Shown: one piece after another, positions 54,769-61,993 of the stretch
Numbering within the stretch: position 1 is the first letter of the stretch
Layout: every line of letters begins with the position of its first letter
NCBI GenBank assembly: GCA_965243335.1
Contig: OZ251545.1
Location: forward strand, 2,728,001-2,792,000
Origin: JAJDXW01 sp965243335
Lineage (GTDB): Bacteria > Pseudomonadota > Gammaproteobacteria > HK1
Reading direction: 5' to 3'
DNA: 64,000 nt
Notes under the pieces: generated by a model
Seen by the model: only the letters and a program-made list of their open reading frames with translations
What the model was told of the DNA's origin: nothing
Database searches by the model: none
Translations under genes and position numbers: made by a program

Positions 54769-55113
54769 TCACGGCGCGATCCCGGCGTCCTCGAACAGGT
54801 CCCCGATCGCCCGGCGCGCCCGCCTGGTCGCGGCCGCGTGGGTCATGTGGAGCACGGCGTCGTAGCGGAGATGACAGGTCTGGCAGAGCGCCATCAGGTT
54901 CTCGTCGCGGCAGTCCGGCGGGAAGTGGTTCAGGTGGGCGACGGTCAGCACCACCTTCCCCCGCGCCCACACCGCGTCCGTCCCGTTCCGCTCGCAGCAG
55001 CGGTCCCCGCGGTGCAGCCCGCACTGGCCCATGCACTCGCACCGGCCCCCGGACCGCGCGACGATGCGCGCCGAGATCCGCGGCCAGTCGGCGGGGTAGG
55101 GGCCGTCAGGCAT
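54769..55113 (-). CDS. HNH-like phage endonuclease
   Basis: 114 residues. The zinc/HNH layout is visible: CECMGQCGLHRGDRCCERNG, then VVLTVAHLNHFPPDCRDENL and MALCQTCHLRYDAVLH. AHLNH and N-L-x-x-L-C-x-x-C-H are characteristic of HNH nucleases. It probably nicks or cuts DNA during phage growth. It overlaps the gene upstream by 8 bases. Confidence 0.78.
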   Translation of the reverse strand: MPDGPYPADWPRISARIVARSGGRCECMGQCGLHRGDRCCERNGTDAVWARGKVVLTVAHLNHFPPDCRDENLMALCQTCHLRYDAVLHMTHAAATRRARRAIGDLFEDAGIAP

Positions 55114-55345
55114 CGGCGTCCTCCCCGCGCCGCCCGGCGCCGATGGGAACGACGTTCGAGGGCAGGGCCTCCCCGAGCCCGACGGCCTCCATCGCGCCGG
55201 CGTCGGCGGCCCAGCCCGCCAGGACGCGGGCGAGGTGGCCGCACTCCCCCGCGGAGATCCCCGTTCCGCCGCCCACCCCCGGCTCGCTGGCCCGGCGCAG
55301 CCGCTCGGCGAGGCCCGCGAGGTCCGCGCTCAGCACGACCCGCAC
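55106..55345 (-). CDS. Hypothetical phage protein, 79 residues
   Basis: Starts at GTG 55345 and overlaps neighbours on both sides (16 and 8 bases). Sequence features are SADLAGLAERLRRASEPGVG, a Gly-rich turn, and ECGHLARVLAGWAADAGAME, mostly helical. No family recognised. Confidence 0.55.
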   Translation of the reverse strand: MRVVLSADLAGLAERLRRASEPGVGGGTGISAGECGHLARVLAGWAADAGAMEAVGLGEALPSNVVPIGAGRRGEDADA

Positions 55346-55884
55346 TCCCCGTCAAGGGGCGACGGCCCCATGCCGAGCGCTTCGCGGGCGCGGGCGACGT
55401 GCTCCCGGACCTGGGCGTGCGTTATCGGGGCGGACGCCCCCCCCGGCGCCGACGACGGGCGCGGGCGCTGCCGGCGCTCTTCGTCGCGCCGCGCCTCCTC
55501 CTCGCCGGCGGCGCGCTCCGACCGCCCGATCGCCACTTCCCACAGATAGGCATGGTCCCGCAAGGGGGTCTGGAGCCGGCCCCGGTCCCGCGCGTCGAGC
55601 ACCTGTTCGAGGGCCGGCGCCCAGGCGTCCGGCCGGATGGCGACGTCCCGCCCCCGGCGGCGGACCGTCCCGGTCCGGACGGCCTCCGCGATCTCGCGCA
55701 TGAGGCTGAGCGCCCGCGTCCAGCGGAGCGCGCGCTTCCGGCCCCGGAACAGGCCCAGGTAGCTGAGCGCGGGCCGGCCCAGGTCGCCCAGGGTCACCGC
55801 CAGCGCCGCCAGCTCCCGCGCGGCCTCGTCGTGAACCATCCCCTCGATCGAGTGGCGGGCGCCGCAGGAGGGGCAGACGAGCAT
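55330..55884 (-). CDS. Hypothetical phage protein with N-terminal zinc ribbon
   Basis: 184 residues from ATG 55884. It begins MLVCPSCGARHSIEGMVHDE, a CxxC half-ribbon, and ends with GECGSC, perhaps completing the zinc site. The middle (LAVTLGDLGRPALSYLGLFR, then ALRWTRALSLMREIAEAVRT) is helical and resembles early proteins of Mu-like phages of unknown function. It starts in the stop codon of the 22-residue membrane peptide (TGATG). Confidence 0.65.
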   Translation of the reverse strand: MLVCPSCGARHSIEGMVHDEAARELAALAVTLGDLGRPALSYLGLFRGRKRALRWTRALSLMREIAEAVRTGTVRRRGRDVAIRPDAWAPALEQVLDARDRGRLQTPLRDHAYLWEVAIGRSERAAGEEEARRDEERRQRPRPSSAPGGASAPITHAQVREHVARAREALGMGPSPLDGECGSC

Positions 55885-55952
55885 CACCGCCGCGCCCTCG
55901 ACGCCGCGATGACGGCGAGGGTGGCGACGACGATCGCGCCGACCGTGATCAC
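55884..55952 (-). CDS. Tiny membrane peptide, 22 residues, coupled to DUF1643
   Basis: Reads (GTG start) ITVGAIVVATLAVIAASRAR then R and stop. Its GTG overlaps the DUF1643 stop (GTGA, 55949-55952) and its TGA shares a base with the following ATG. This exact stitching on both sides supports it as a real gene. It would be a single transmembrane helix with a basic C-terminus. Function unknown. Confidence 0.55.
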   Translation of the reverse strand: MITVGAIVVATLAVIAASRARR

Positions 55953-56494
55953 CCTTCGTCCCCGATCCGCCACGCCTGCGTCCGCTGCCCGCGGGGCAGG
56001 TAGAGGGGGTGGCGCGGCTGCTCCGCGCCCCCCCCCGTCCAGCCGAACACCTCCACCTCGTCCGTCGCCTCGCGGAGGATGGCGAGCACCTCATCGGCCC
56101 GGCGGCGCTGCCAGTGGTCGAGCGCCCCCCAGGCGCAGACGATGCGCGCGCCCGAATTCGCGGCGAGGAGCGCCGACTGGCGGATGTGGCGGTCGTTCTC
56201 CGGGCCGATCGGGTCCCCCTCGAAGCGCCGGAGGTCGTCCGGGTCCGTCGCCCGCAGGGCGTAGAGGTTCACGACGGCGAGCTCGCAGCACCCCCACCGG
56301 CGGCCGAAGCCGATCAGGCGCCGCACCGTGGGGTCGTCGACGCTCCCGTTCGCGGTCGAGGGGTTCAGCATCACGAAGAGCGCGGACCGGTCCTCGCCCA
56401 GGAGGTCGACCCAGGAGCGATACAAGCGGTAGCGGAACAGGCCGCACGGGGACGTGGTCTCGCTGCGCTCGAGGATGACGAGGCAGCCCGTCAC
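55949..56494 (-). CDS. DUF1643 domain protein
   Basis: 181 residues from GTG 56494. Family signatures: YRLYRSWVDLLGEDRSALFV, MLNPSTANGSVDDPTVRRLI, GFGRRWGCCELAVVNLYALR and the NDRHI segment. DUF1643 proteins are common in phages and near DNA-modification genes, with a uracil-DNA-glycosylase-like appearance, but no proven activity. It begins in the stop of the next small membrane gene (GTGA). Confidence 0.85.
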   Translation of the reverse strand: MTGCLVILERSETTSPCGLFRYRLYRSWVDLLGEDRSALFVMLNPSTANGSVDDPTVRRLIGFGRRWGCCELAVVNLYALRATDPDDLRRFEGDPIGPENDRHIRQSALLAANSGARIVCAWGALDHWQRRRADEVLAILREATDEVEVFGWTGGGAEQPRHPLYLPRGQRTQAWRIGDEG

Positions 56495-56595
56495 AGGAGC
56501 ACCACCGCGAGGCCGATCGACGCGAGCACGATGACGGCCACGGCCAGGACCGTGACCGCGAGGCCGACCACCACGCCGGCGGCCGTGCCGATCAC
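56491..56595 (-). CDS. Tiny membrane peptide, 34 residues
   Basis: From GTG 56595: IGTAAGVVVGLAVTVLAVAV then IVLASIGLAVVLL, entirely hydrophobic. It overlaps the stop of the upstream gene (GTGA at 56592-56595) and its own TGA overlaps the DUF1643 start the same way. It would span the membrane once or twice. Function unknown. Confidence 0.55.
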   Translation of the reverse strand: MIGTAAGVVVGLAVTVLAVAVIVLASIGLAVVLL

Positions 56596-56804
56596 GGGGC
56601 CGCCTCCGGGATTCCGATCCAGGCGTAGCCGTCATCCCTGACGTCGACCTCGATCCGCCCGTTACGGCGGTTGAACAGGTCCAGGGCCTCGACCCTCGGG
56701 ATACGGACCCAGACGTAGCTCCCGTGCACCCTCACCATGCATTTGCGGGAGGCGATGCGGCGCCGGAACTCGGCGGGGGTCAGCGTCGACCGACGGCCGG
56801 CCAT
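56592..56804 (-). CDS. Hypothetical phage protein, 70 residues
   Basis: From ATG 56804. The N-terminus is TLTPAEFRRRIASRKCMVRV, then alternating strands (SYVWVRIPRVEALDLFNRRN, GRIEVDVRDDGYAWIGIPE), suggesting a small beta-rich fold. It shares a base with the stop of the upstream gene (TGATG). No family recognised. Confidence 0.6.
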   Translation of the reverse strand: MAGRRSTLTPAEFRRRIASRKCMVRVHGSYVWVRIPRVEALDLFNRRNGRIEVDVRDDGYAWIGIPEAAP

Positions 56805-57268
56805 CACGCCGCCCGCCCGAGGAAGCGCACGTCGCCGGCCCACTCGAGCGCGGTCCACACGCGGGACGCCTGGAGTTCGAGCGGCGGCCGCTCGCCGGCT
56901 CTGCGCCGGCGGACCGCCTCGTCGTAGGCCCGCCGAGGGACCCCGAGCGCCCGGCATAGCGCGTCGGGGGACGCGACCCGCCCGTCGCGGCGTAGCCGCA
57001 TCGCGGCCGCGAACATCCAGCCCTGGGCGCGGCGGACCCCGAGCACGTCCCCCGCGTCGGCCGCGGCCTGCATCGCCGCCTGCGCCCGCTTGACCGCGCG
57101 CATCGGGTGGTCCGCACCGCCGGCGGAGAGGGCTTCCCTGGCCCCTGCCTGCACGGCTTCGCGCTGGCGCTTCAATGAGGCCGCCGGCGGTGCGGATGGA
57201 GGCCCCCGGCGTCCGCCGCCCCCGGCAGGCATGGGCGCCGGGGAACTCGCGCCATCGTCGGCGGACAC
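56804..57268 (-). CDS. Hypothetical phage early protein with C-terminal DNA-binding-like region
   Basis: About 154 residues if it starts at GTG 57268 (ATG 57232 gives 142). After a Pro/Gly-rich start come helices (LKRQREAVQAGAREALSAGG, then RAVKRAQAAMQAAADAGDVL) and a C-terminal RDGRVASPDALCRALGVPRR that looks like a helix-turn-helix. Upstream the frame stays open without a stop, through the zinc-ribbon gene in another frame, so the true start is a judgement. Confidence 0.55.
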   Translation of the reverse strand: MSADDGASSPAPMPAGGGGRRGPPSAPPAASLKRQREAVQAGAREALSAGGADHPMRAVKRAQAAMQAAADAGDVLGVRRAQGWMFAAAMRLRRDGRVASPDALCRALGVPRRAYDEAVRRRRAGERPPLELQASRVWTALEWAGDVRFLGRAA

Positions 57269-57311
57269 GGGGGGGTTCGGGTCCCCGCCGCCCGGGGCGG
57301 CGGGGCCGGGA

Positions 57312-57449
57312 TCAGCCGAAGATCCGCTCGGTGGCGCAGGTGGCGCAGAGCGAGTCCTCGTCGAGGTCGTCGCCGTCGAACGCCTGGCCGCAGCCGTCGC
57401 AGCGGTACCAGCCGTCGGAGTCGGGCTCGTGGCCGGGGATGGGGGGCAT
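57312..57449 (-). CDS. Small zinc-ribbon protein, 45 residues
   Basis: From ATG 57449 with GGAGAAGCGAC before it. The peptide is PPIPGHEPDSDGWYRCDGCG then QAFDGDDLDEDSLCATCATE: two CxxC pairs 20 residues apart in an acidic setting, a classic rubredoxin-like ribbon. Codon third positions are G or C in essentially every codon, so this is the true frame here rather than the long overlapping one. Likely a small nucleic-acid or protein-binding accessory factor. Confidence 0.72.
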   Translation of the reverse strand: MPPIPGHEPDSDGWYRCDGCGQAFDGDDLDEDSLCATCATERIFG

Positions 57450-57784
57450 GTCGCTTCTCCTGGAGAGCTCCCCGCACGGCGCGGGCGGCCAGCGGCGCCA
57501 CCCGCCTTTCCGTTGCCGCGCCGCGCGGGGAGGTTCGGGGCCGCGTCCGGCGAGGGGGGCGGACGCGGGATGTCGGCGGGCCACTCGGCGCCGGGCGGCC
57601 ACCTGTCCGAAGCCCGCTGAAAGACTTGATCCGCGAGATCGACGGTGATCGATCCGCCGTCTTCAAGGCGCTGCACGAACCGGCCGCTGCCGCCCAAATG
57701 CCGCGCGGCTGTGCTGACAGCTAGCGATGCGTGCTTCGCGTAGCACTTGGTCAGCCTGATTACCGCTGCAATCGTGTCAGACAT
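57450..57784 (-). CDS. Putative early DNA-binding regulator in the Ner/Cro position (3' end uncertain)
   Basis: ATG 57784 lies beside the control region, divergent from the repressor. CYAKHASLAVSTAARHLGGS then GRFVQRLEDGGSITVDLADQ matches a family of small phage/mobile-DNA proteins (S-x-x-A-R-x-x-G-x-x-R-F-x-x-R-L-x-x-G) thought to bind DNA. The recognisable part covers about 65 residues. The frame then runs on through Pro-rich sequence into a shadow of the zinc-ribbon gene without a stop, so the true end was probably lost or shifted; the end given is where the next gene begins. Confidence 0.55.
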
Positions 57785-57861
57785 GGCGCCATCGTGTCAC
57801 AACGAACACAGTGGCGTCAACCCCCCGGGTGCAGGTGCTGCTAGAGTGTTATGTATGACAC
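57771..57861. promoter_or_regulatory. Divergent control region with repressor-operator-like repeats
   Basis: The 9-mer ATCGTGTCA occurs at 57771-57779 and again at 57791-57799, exactly 20 bases (two helical turns) apart. Its core appears inverted as TGACAC at 57856-57861, at the repressor start. Between the first two lies the perfect palindrome ATGGCGCCAT (57783-57792). The region separates the leftward early genes from the repressor. This is what one expects of operators bound by the repressor or the Ner-like protein. Confidence 0.6.
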
Positions 57862-58289
57862 CCGCGATCAGCACCATTCTTCGCGATGCTGTGAGGCGTC
57901 GCGTGGACGCGGACGGACTCCGACCGGCGGCGGCACGGATGGGAGTGGGGGTCAGTCAGATCAGGGGAATCCGCGATGGCCGTGACCCCCGCCTCTCCAC
58001 CGTGGAGGCCGTCTGCGCCGCCCTTGATTTGGAGATCGTGATCCGCCCGCGCGAGCCAGTCTCCGACGCTGGCCCGCCCTTGCCGCGCCCGAGGCAGGGC
58101 TCGGGCGTGATGCTCGGGCCGATCCTCGATCGCGACCTCGGCGTGATGCTGACGGCAGTCATGGATCACTGGAAGGCGCTCGGTACGGCCTACGCCCGGC
58201 GAATGTTCGTTGAGGACGCCTACCGTTCGATCTCAGGGCTCAGCGCCCAGCGCTCAGCGCGGTCGCGTGACTTGGGCATGGAAAGATGA
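57855..58289 (+). CDS. Putative phage repressor, XRE-type HTH
   Basis: 144 residues from ATG 57855; an upstream in-frame extension crosses the operator region and is unlikely. The helix-turn-helix reads GLRPAAARMGVGVSQIRGIR, then DPRLSTVEAVCAALDLEIVI, typical of XRE/CI-like repressors for low-complexity DNA. The C-terminal part (GVMLTAVMDHWKALGTAYAR) is helical, perhaps for dimerisation. It is divergent from the early genes, as the c repressor of Mu is. It should hold the prophage silent. Confidence 0.72.
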   Translation: MTPAISTILRDAVRRRVDADGLRPAAARMGVGVSQIRGIRDGRDPRLSTVEAVCAALDLEIVIRPREPVSDAGPPLPRPRQGSGVMLGPILDRDLGVMLTAVMDHWKALGTAYARRMFVEDAYRSISGLSAQRSARSRDLGMER

Positions 58290-58292
58290 TCG

Positions 58293-58988
58293 ATGAATAG
58301 CCGGAACGAGAGACTGGAGAAACGCCTGGACCAAGTGAGCGGGGTGCTGATCGGCCTGACCGTGTTATTCCTGCCGCTGGACGCCTGGCCGGGAGCGCCG
58401 GCAGCGCTGACGGCCTTCGTGGCCCTGTGGGAGCACGGGATCATGTGGATGTTTGCGGCGGAGTACGCCGCCCGGATCTGGCTCGCGCGGCGGAGGTCCA
58501 GATACCTGATGAGCTTCTATGGGCTGCTCGACGCCGCGACGATCCTGCCGTACTTCCTCGTGCCGGGATTCGGCTTGCAGGAGCTCCGATGCCTGCGCTT
58601 GCTTCGGCTGCTCCGGCTCTCGAAGGCGGTCCGCTACAGCGAGGCGATGCGACGGTTCGCGACTGCGCTGTCGGAGGCGCGAGGGGAGGCAGTCGTCTTC
58701 CTGTGCGCGACCGCCACGGTGCTCTACGTGGCGGCCTACGGGATCTGGTACTTCGAGCATGAGGCGCAGCCGGAGGCGTTCGCGACGATCTTCCATTCCC
58801 TGTGGTGGGCGGTCGCGACTCTGACCACGGTGGGGTACGGGGACGTCTATCCGATCACGGTCGGCGGAAAGGTGTTCACGTCTGTGATCGCCTTCCTGTC
58901 GTTGGGCGTGGTGGCCAGCCTGGCGGGGCTGGTCGCGGCGGCGCTGACGAAGGTGGCGGCGGGGCGGAACGACGAGCCGGAGATCTGA
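58293..58988 (+). CDS. Voltage-gated-like potassium channel (ion transporter) carried by the prophage
   Basis: 231 residues, starting 4 bases after the repressor stop, with GGAAAG upstream. Six helices: S1 near 15-32, S2 near 40-65, S3 near 75-92, an Arg-rich S4 (LRCLRLLRLLRLSKAVRY, residues 98-115), S5 near 133-153, and S6 near 190-220. The selectivity filter is TVGYGD (179-184). This is the compact bacterial Kv/KvAP layout, without a cytoplasmic regulatory domain. It is presumably a lysogenic-conversion gene co-expressed with the repressor. Confidence 0.85.
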   Translation: MNSRNERLEKRLDQVSGVLIGLTVLFLPLDAWPGAPAALTAFVALWEHGIMWMFAAEYAARIWLARRRSRYLMSFYGLLDAATILPYFLVPGFGLQELRCLRLLRLLRLSKAVRYSEAMRRFATALSEARGEAVVFLCATATVLYVAAYGIWYFEHEAQPEAFATIFHSLWWAVATLTTVGYGDVYPITVGGKVFTSVIAFLSLGVVASLAGLVAAALTKVAAGRNDEPEI

Positions 58989-59057
58989 CCGGACCCTGAC
59001 CCTCCCCACCCGACGCCCCGCCCCGCCGCTACCCTGACGCCTGTCCAGTATTTTCCC

Positions 59058-59084
59058 GGCGCGGATCCTGTTCCCATCCGCGCC
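59058..59084 (+). promoter_or_regulatory. Hairpin directly upstream of the phage protease start
   Basis: GGCGCGGAT at 59058-59066 and ATCCGCGCC at 59076-59084 are perfect inverted 9-base arms around a 9-base loop, ending two bases before the ATG at 59087. No Shine-Dalgarno sequence is visible. As DNA it could bind a late activator; as RNA it would control translation of the first head gene. Confidence 0.5.
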
Positions 59085-59086
59085 CC

Positions 59087-60280
59087 ATGAGCGCACTCGA
59101 CGGCTGGTTCGACGTCCTGCGGACGGGCACTTGGCGCGACATGCGCGGGGTCGAGGCCACGTTCAGCGCGGGCGATCTCGACGGGATCGTCGCCGCGACG
59201 CGGGCCGCGGACCCGGCGCCGGTGGTGGTGGGGCATCCGGACACGGACGCCCCCGCCTGGGCCTGGATCGAAGACGTGCGCCGGGTCGGCGATCGGCTCC
59301 AGGCGCGGCTCCGCGACCTGCACCCGGCGTTCCGGAGCGCGGTCGAGGAGGGCCGGTACGCCGGCCGGTCCGTCGCCCTCATGCCCGACAACGACCTCGG
59401 CGTCCGCATCCGGCACCTGGGCTTCTTGGGCGGCGTCCCGCCCGCCGTCGAGGGGCTCGCCCCCACCCGGTTCTCCGCCCCCGCCGAGGCGGTCCGCACC
59501 TACGAGCTCGCCGCCGCGACCCCGGTGAGGTGGGGGATCGAGGCGGTCGGCGACATCCTCCGCTCGCTCCGGGAATGGATCGTCGAGCGCGACGGCGTCG
59601 AGCGCGCGGACCGGGTCGTGCCCGAGTACCGCCTCGAGAGGGTCACGGAGGCCGGGCGCGACGACGAGCCCGTCCCCGGCTTCGCCGGCGCCGCCCCCGC
59701 CCCCGCCCCGGCGCCGCCCCCGCCCTCCGCGAGCGATCCTCCGCCTGCCTCATCACCCGAGGACACAGACATGTCCGGCACGCCCGGCGCTGGCGCCAGC
59801 GCCTCCGAGACCGACCTCGCGGCCCGCGCCGCCGCGCTCGACGCCCGCGAGGCGGTGCTCGCCGCCGCGGAGGCGTCCCGCGCCGCGAGCGAGGCCGTCG
59901 CCCCCCACGTCGAGGCGGGCCGGGTGCTCCCGGCCGAGCGCGCGGGGCTGGAGGCGCTGTTCGCCTCGCTCCCCCCCGACGCCGGCGAGGGCGCGCGGGA
60001 GCTGGTGTTCGCCTCGCCCGACGGATCCGCCGAGGTCCGCACGCCGCCCCGCAAGCTGCTCCTCGACTTCGTGGCCGCGCTCCCGCGGCGCGTGGAGTAC
60101 CGCGAGCTCGCCGGCGACGCGCCGCCCGCGCCCGAGACCGGGTTCGACCCGCGCGCGGCCGGCCAGGACGCCCGCGCCGCCCGCGAGTACGTCCGCCTCG
60201 CCGCCGAGCGCGGCGAGACCGTGACCATCACCGAGGCCGTCGACGTCGTGCGTCGGCAGCGCGAACAGGAGGGGACGTGA
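59087..60280 (+). CDS. Phage protease/scaffold (Mu I-like)
   Basis: 397 residues. N-terminal peptidase part: DVLRTGTWRDMRGVEATFSA, VVVGHPDTDAPAWAWIEDVR, LHPAFRSAVEEGRYAGRSVA, HLGFLGGVPPAVEGLAPTRF, as in Mu gpI-type U35-like proteases. After a Pro/Ala linker an internal Met (MSGTPGAGASASETDLAARA) begins an Ala/Arg/Glu coiled-coil scaffold domain, probably also translated separately as gpZ is in Mu. The protein shapes the prohead and is then degraded. Confidence 0.9.
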   Translation: MSALDGWFDVLRTGTWRDMRGVEATFSAGDLDGIVAATRAADPAPVVVGHPDTDAPAWAWIEDVRRVGDRLQARLRDLHPAFRSAVEEGRYAGRSVALMPDNDLGVRIRHLGFLGGVPPAVEGLAPTRFSAPAEAVRTYELAAATPVRWGIEAVGDILRSLREWIVERDGVERADRVVPEYRLERVTEAGRDDEPVPGFAGAAPAPAPAPPPPSASDPPPASSPEDTDMSGTPGAGASASETDLAARAAALDAREAVLAAAEASRAASEAVAPHVEAGRVLPAERAGLEALFASLPPDAGEGARELVFASPDGSAEVRTPPRKLLLDFVAALPRRVEYRELAGDAPPAPETGFDPRAAGQDARAAREYVRLAAERGETVTITEAVDVVRRQREQEGT

Positions 60281-60281
60281 C

Positions 60282-60665
60282 GTGGGGGTGCGCTACGACG
60301 GGCTGGTGACGGCCCATGAGCCGGGGGCCGCGATCGCCGCGTACCGTCTGGTGAAGCACGGGTCGGTGGACGGGGAGGTCGTGCAGGCCGCGGGCACGGA
60401 CGCCGCCATCATCGGCGTGTGCACCCGCGTCCCGGCCGCCGCGGACGACCCGGTCGTCGAGGTCGTGCGGAGCGGGATCGCGGAGGTCATGTTCGGCGGC
60501 CCCGTCGCCCGCGGCGAGATGGTGACGAGCGACGCCGACGGGAAGGGGGTCAAGGCGGCCCCGTCCGCGCAGGCGCAGGCGTTCGTCGTCGGGATCGCCG
60601 AGGTCTCGGGGGTCGACGGCGACATCGGCTCGGTCATGCTCTGCCCGAGCCAGACCGGGGCATAG
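60282..60665 (+). CDS. Head decoration protein, DUF2190-like
   Basis: 127 residues from GTG 60282, just after the protease stop. VRYDGLVTAHEPGAAIAAYR, then VKHGSVDGEVVQAAGTDAAI, EVVRSGIAEVMFGGPVARGE and GIAEVSGVDGDIGSVMLCP form the beta-rich DUF2190 pattern of capsid-decorating proteins, located between protease and capsid genes as expected. Confidence 0.82.
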   Translation: MGVRYDGLVTAHEPGAAIAAYRLVKHGSVDGEVVQAAGTDAAIIGVCTRVPAAADDPVVEVVRSGIAEVMFGGPVARGEMVTSDADGKGVKAAPSAQAQAFVVGIAEVSGVDGDIGSVMLCPSQTGA

Positions 60666-60677
60666 GGGGAGGCTGAC

Positions 60678-61640
60678 GTGGCAGGACCGTTCCAGGTACA
60701 GACCCGGCTCACCGCCATCTCGATGGCGGTCAAGCCGATGGGGTTCATCGCCGACGAGGTGTGTCCGCGGGTCAACGCGATGGCCGAGGAGTTCACGTGG
60801 ACCCGCGGCAAGTCCGAGGAGCTCTTCACGATCCCCGACACGCGGATCGGGAGGACGAGCCGGGCGAACCGGGTCGAGTTCGGGGCCGAAGACCGGACGG
60901 GGAAGGTCGAGGATCACGGGCTCGAGGACGCGGTCCCCGTCCGCGACATCAACCGCGCCCGCGCCCAGCGGGCGAACTGGGATCCGGAGGCGGAGGCGGC
61001 GGAGAACACGGGCCTGCTCGTGCACCTCGCGCGCGAGCGGCGCGTGGCCGACCTCCTGTTCACCGCGTCGAGCTACCGCACCGGGAGCGCCGGCACGACC
61101 GCGCTCTCGGGCAGCTCGCAGTTCGACGACTACTCCGACGCCAGCAAGAACCCCATCGACACGCTCGTCGCGCAGATCGACAAGATGAGGATCAGGCCGA
61201 ACCTCGTGGTGTTCGGCCAGGGCCCGTGGACGAAGTTCCGCCGCCACCCCAAGGTCGTGGGGAGCATCAAGCCGAGCGGCGCCGGCAACGAGGAGCGCGG
61301 GAGCGTGAACCGCGCCCAGGTCGCCGAGGAGCTGGAGGTCGACGACGTCCAGGTCGGGGTGACCTGGTACCAGTCGGCGAAGAAGGGGCAGGACCCCTCC
61401 TACGCCCGGCTCTGGGGCAACTCCACCGCGCTCCTCCACCGCAACAGGAACATCCAGAGCACGCGGTCGGCGACCCCCACGTTCGCCGTCACGGCCGAGT
61501 GGTTGGGTCTGCGGGCCGGGACCTACGACGACGAGTCCATCGGCACCGACGGCGCCGTCATCGTGAAGGTCGTGGACCAGGTGAAGGAGCTGGTGATGTG
61601 GGACGAGGCCGGCTTCCTGTTCACCAACGTGATCGACTGA
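60678..61640 (+). CDS. Major capsid protein
   Basis: 320 residues from GTG 60678, 12 bases after the decoration gene, with GGGGGAGGC upstream. LTAISMAVKPMGFIADEVCP, then FTWTRGKSEELFTIPDTRIG, RPNLVVFGQGPWTKFRRHPK, SARLWG-like YARLWGNSTALLHRN and DEAGFLFTNVID are typical of the major capsid proteins of Mu-like phages of the DUF2184/encapsulin-fold group, although it is not of the exact Mu gpT type. Position and size support the call. Confidence 0.85.
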   Translation: MAGPFQVQTRLTAISMAVKPMGFIADEVCPRVNAMAEEFTWTRGKSEELFTIPDTRIGRTSRANRVEFGAEDRTGKVEDHGLEDAVPVRDINRARAQRANWDPEAEAAENTGLLVHLARERRVADLLFTASSYRTGSAGTTALSGSSQFDDYSDASKNPIDTLVAQIDKMRIRPNLVVFGQGPWTKFRRHPKVVGSIKPSGAGNEERGSVNRAQVAEELEVDDVQVGVTWYQSAKKGQDPSYARLWGNSTALLHRNRNIQSTRSATPTFAVTAEWLGLRAGTYDDESIGTDGAVIVKVVDQVKELVMWDEAGFLFTNVID

Positions 61641-61651
61641 CGGAGGCTCCC

Positions 61652-61993
61652 ATGTCCGATCCATCCACCCGCTACCTCGTCCTCTCGCCGGTCCAGCACG
61701 ACGGCGAGCTCTACGACGTCGGCGCGACCCTCGCCCTCACCGGGGCCGCCGCCGCCCCGCTCGTCGAGGCGGGCGTGATCAAGCCCGCGGCGGGCGAGGA
61801 GGCCGAGGACAGGGAGGAGATCCTCGACCGCGCCGTCGCCGCGCTCGACCCGGACGCGGCCGCAGACTGGACCTCGGCCGGCCTGCCGCAGGTCGCGGCC
61901 CTGGAGCGCGAGACGGGCGCCGGGGTGACCGCCGCCGAGCGGGACGCGGCCTGGGTGCGTTTCCAGCAGGCCCGGTCCGCCGCCGGGGAATGA
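61652..61993 (+). CDS. Mu gp35/HI1506-like protein
   Basis: 113 residues after GGAGG at 61640-61646. YLVLSPVQHDGELYDVGATL then AAAPLVEAGVIKPA is the FluMu-type N-terminal domain found right after the capsid gene. The C-terminal LDRAVAALDPDAAADWTSAG then LPQVAALERETGAGVTAAER is an HI1506-like tail. Structural role unknown. Confidence 0.8.
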   Translation: MSDPSTRYLVLSPVQHDGELYDVGATLALTGAAAAPLVEAGVIKPAAGEEAEDREEILDRAVAALDPDAAADWTSAGLPQVAALERETGAGVTAAERDAAWVRFQQARSAAGE

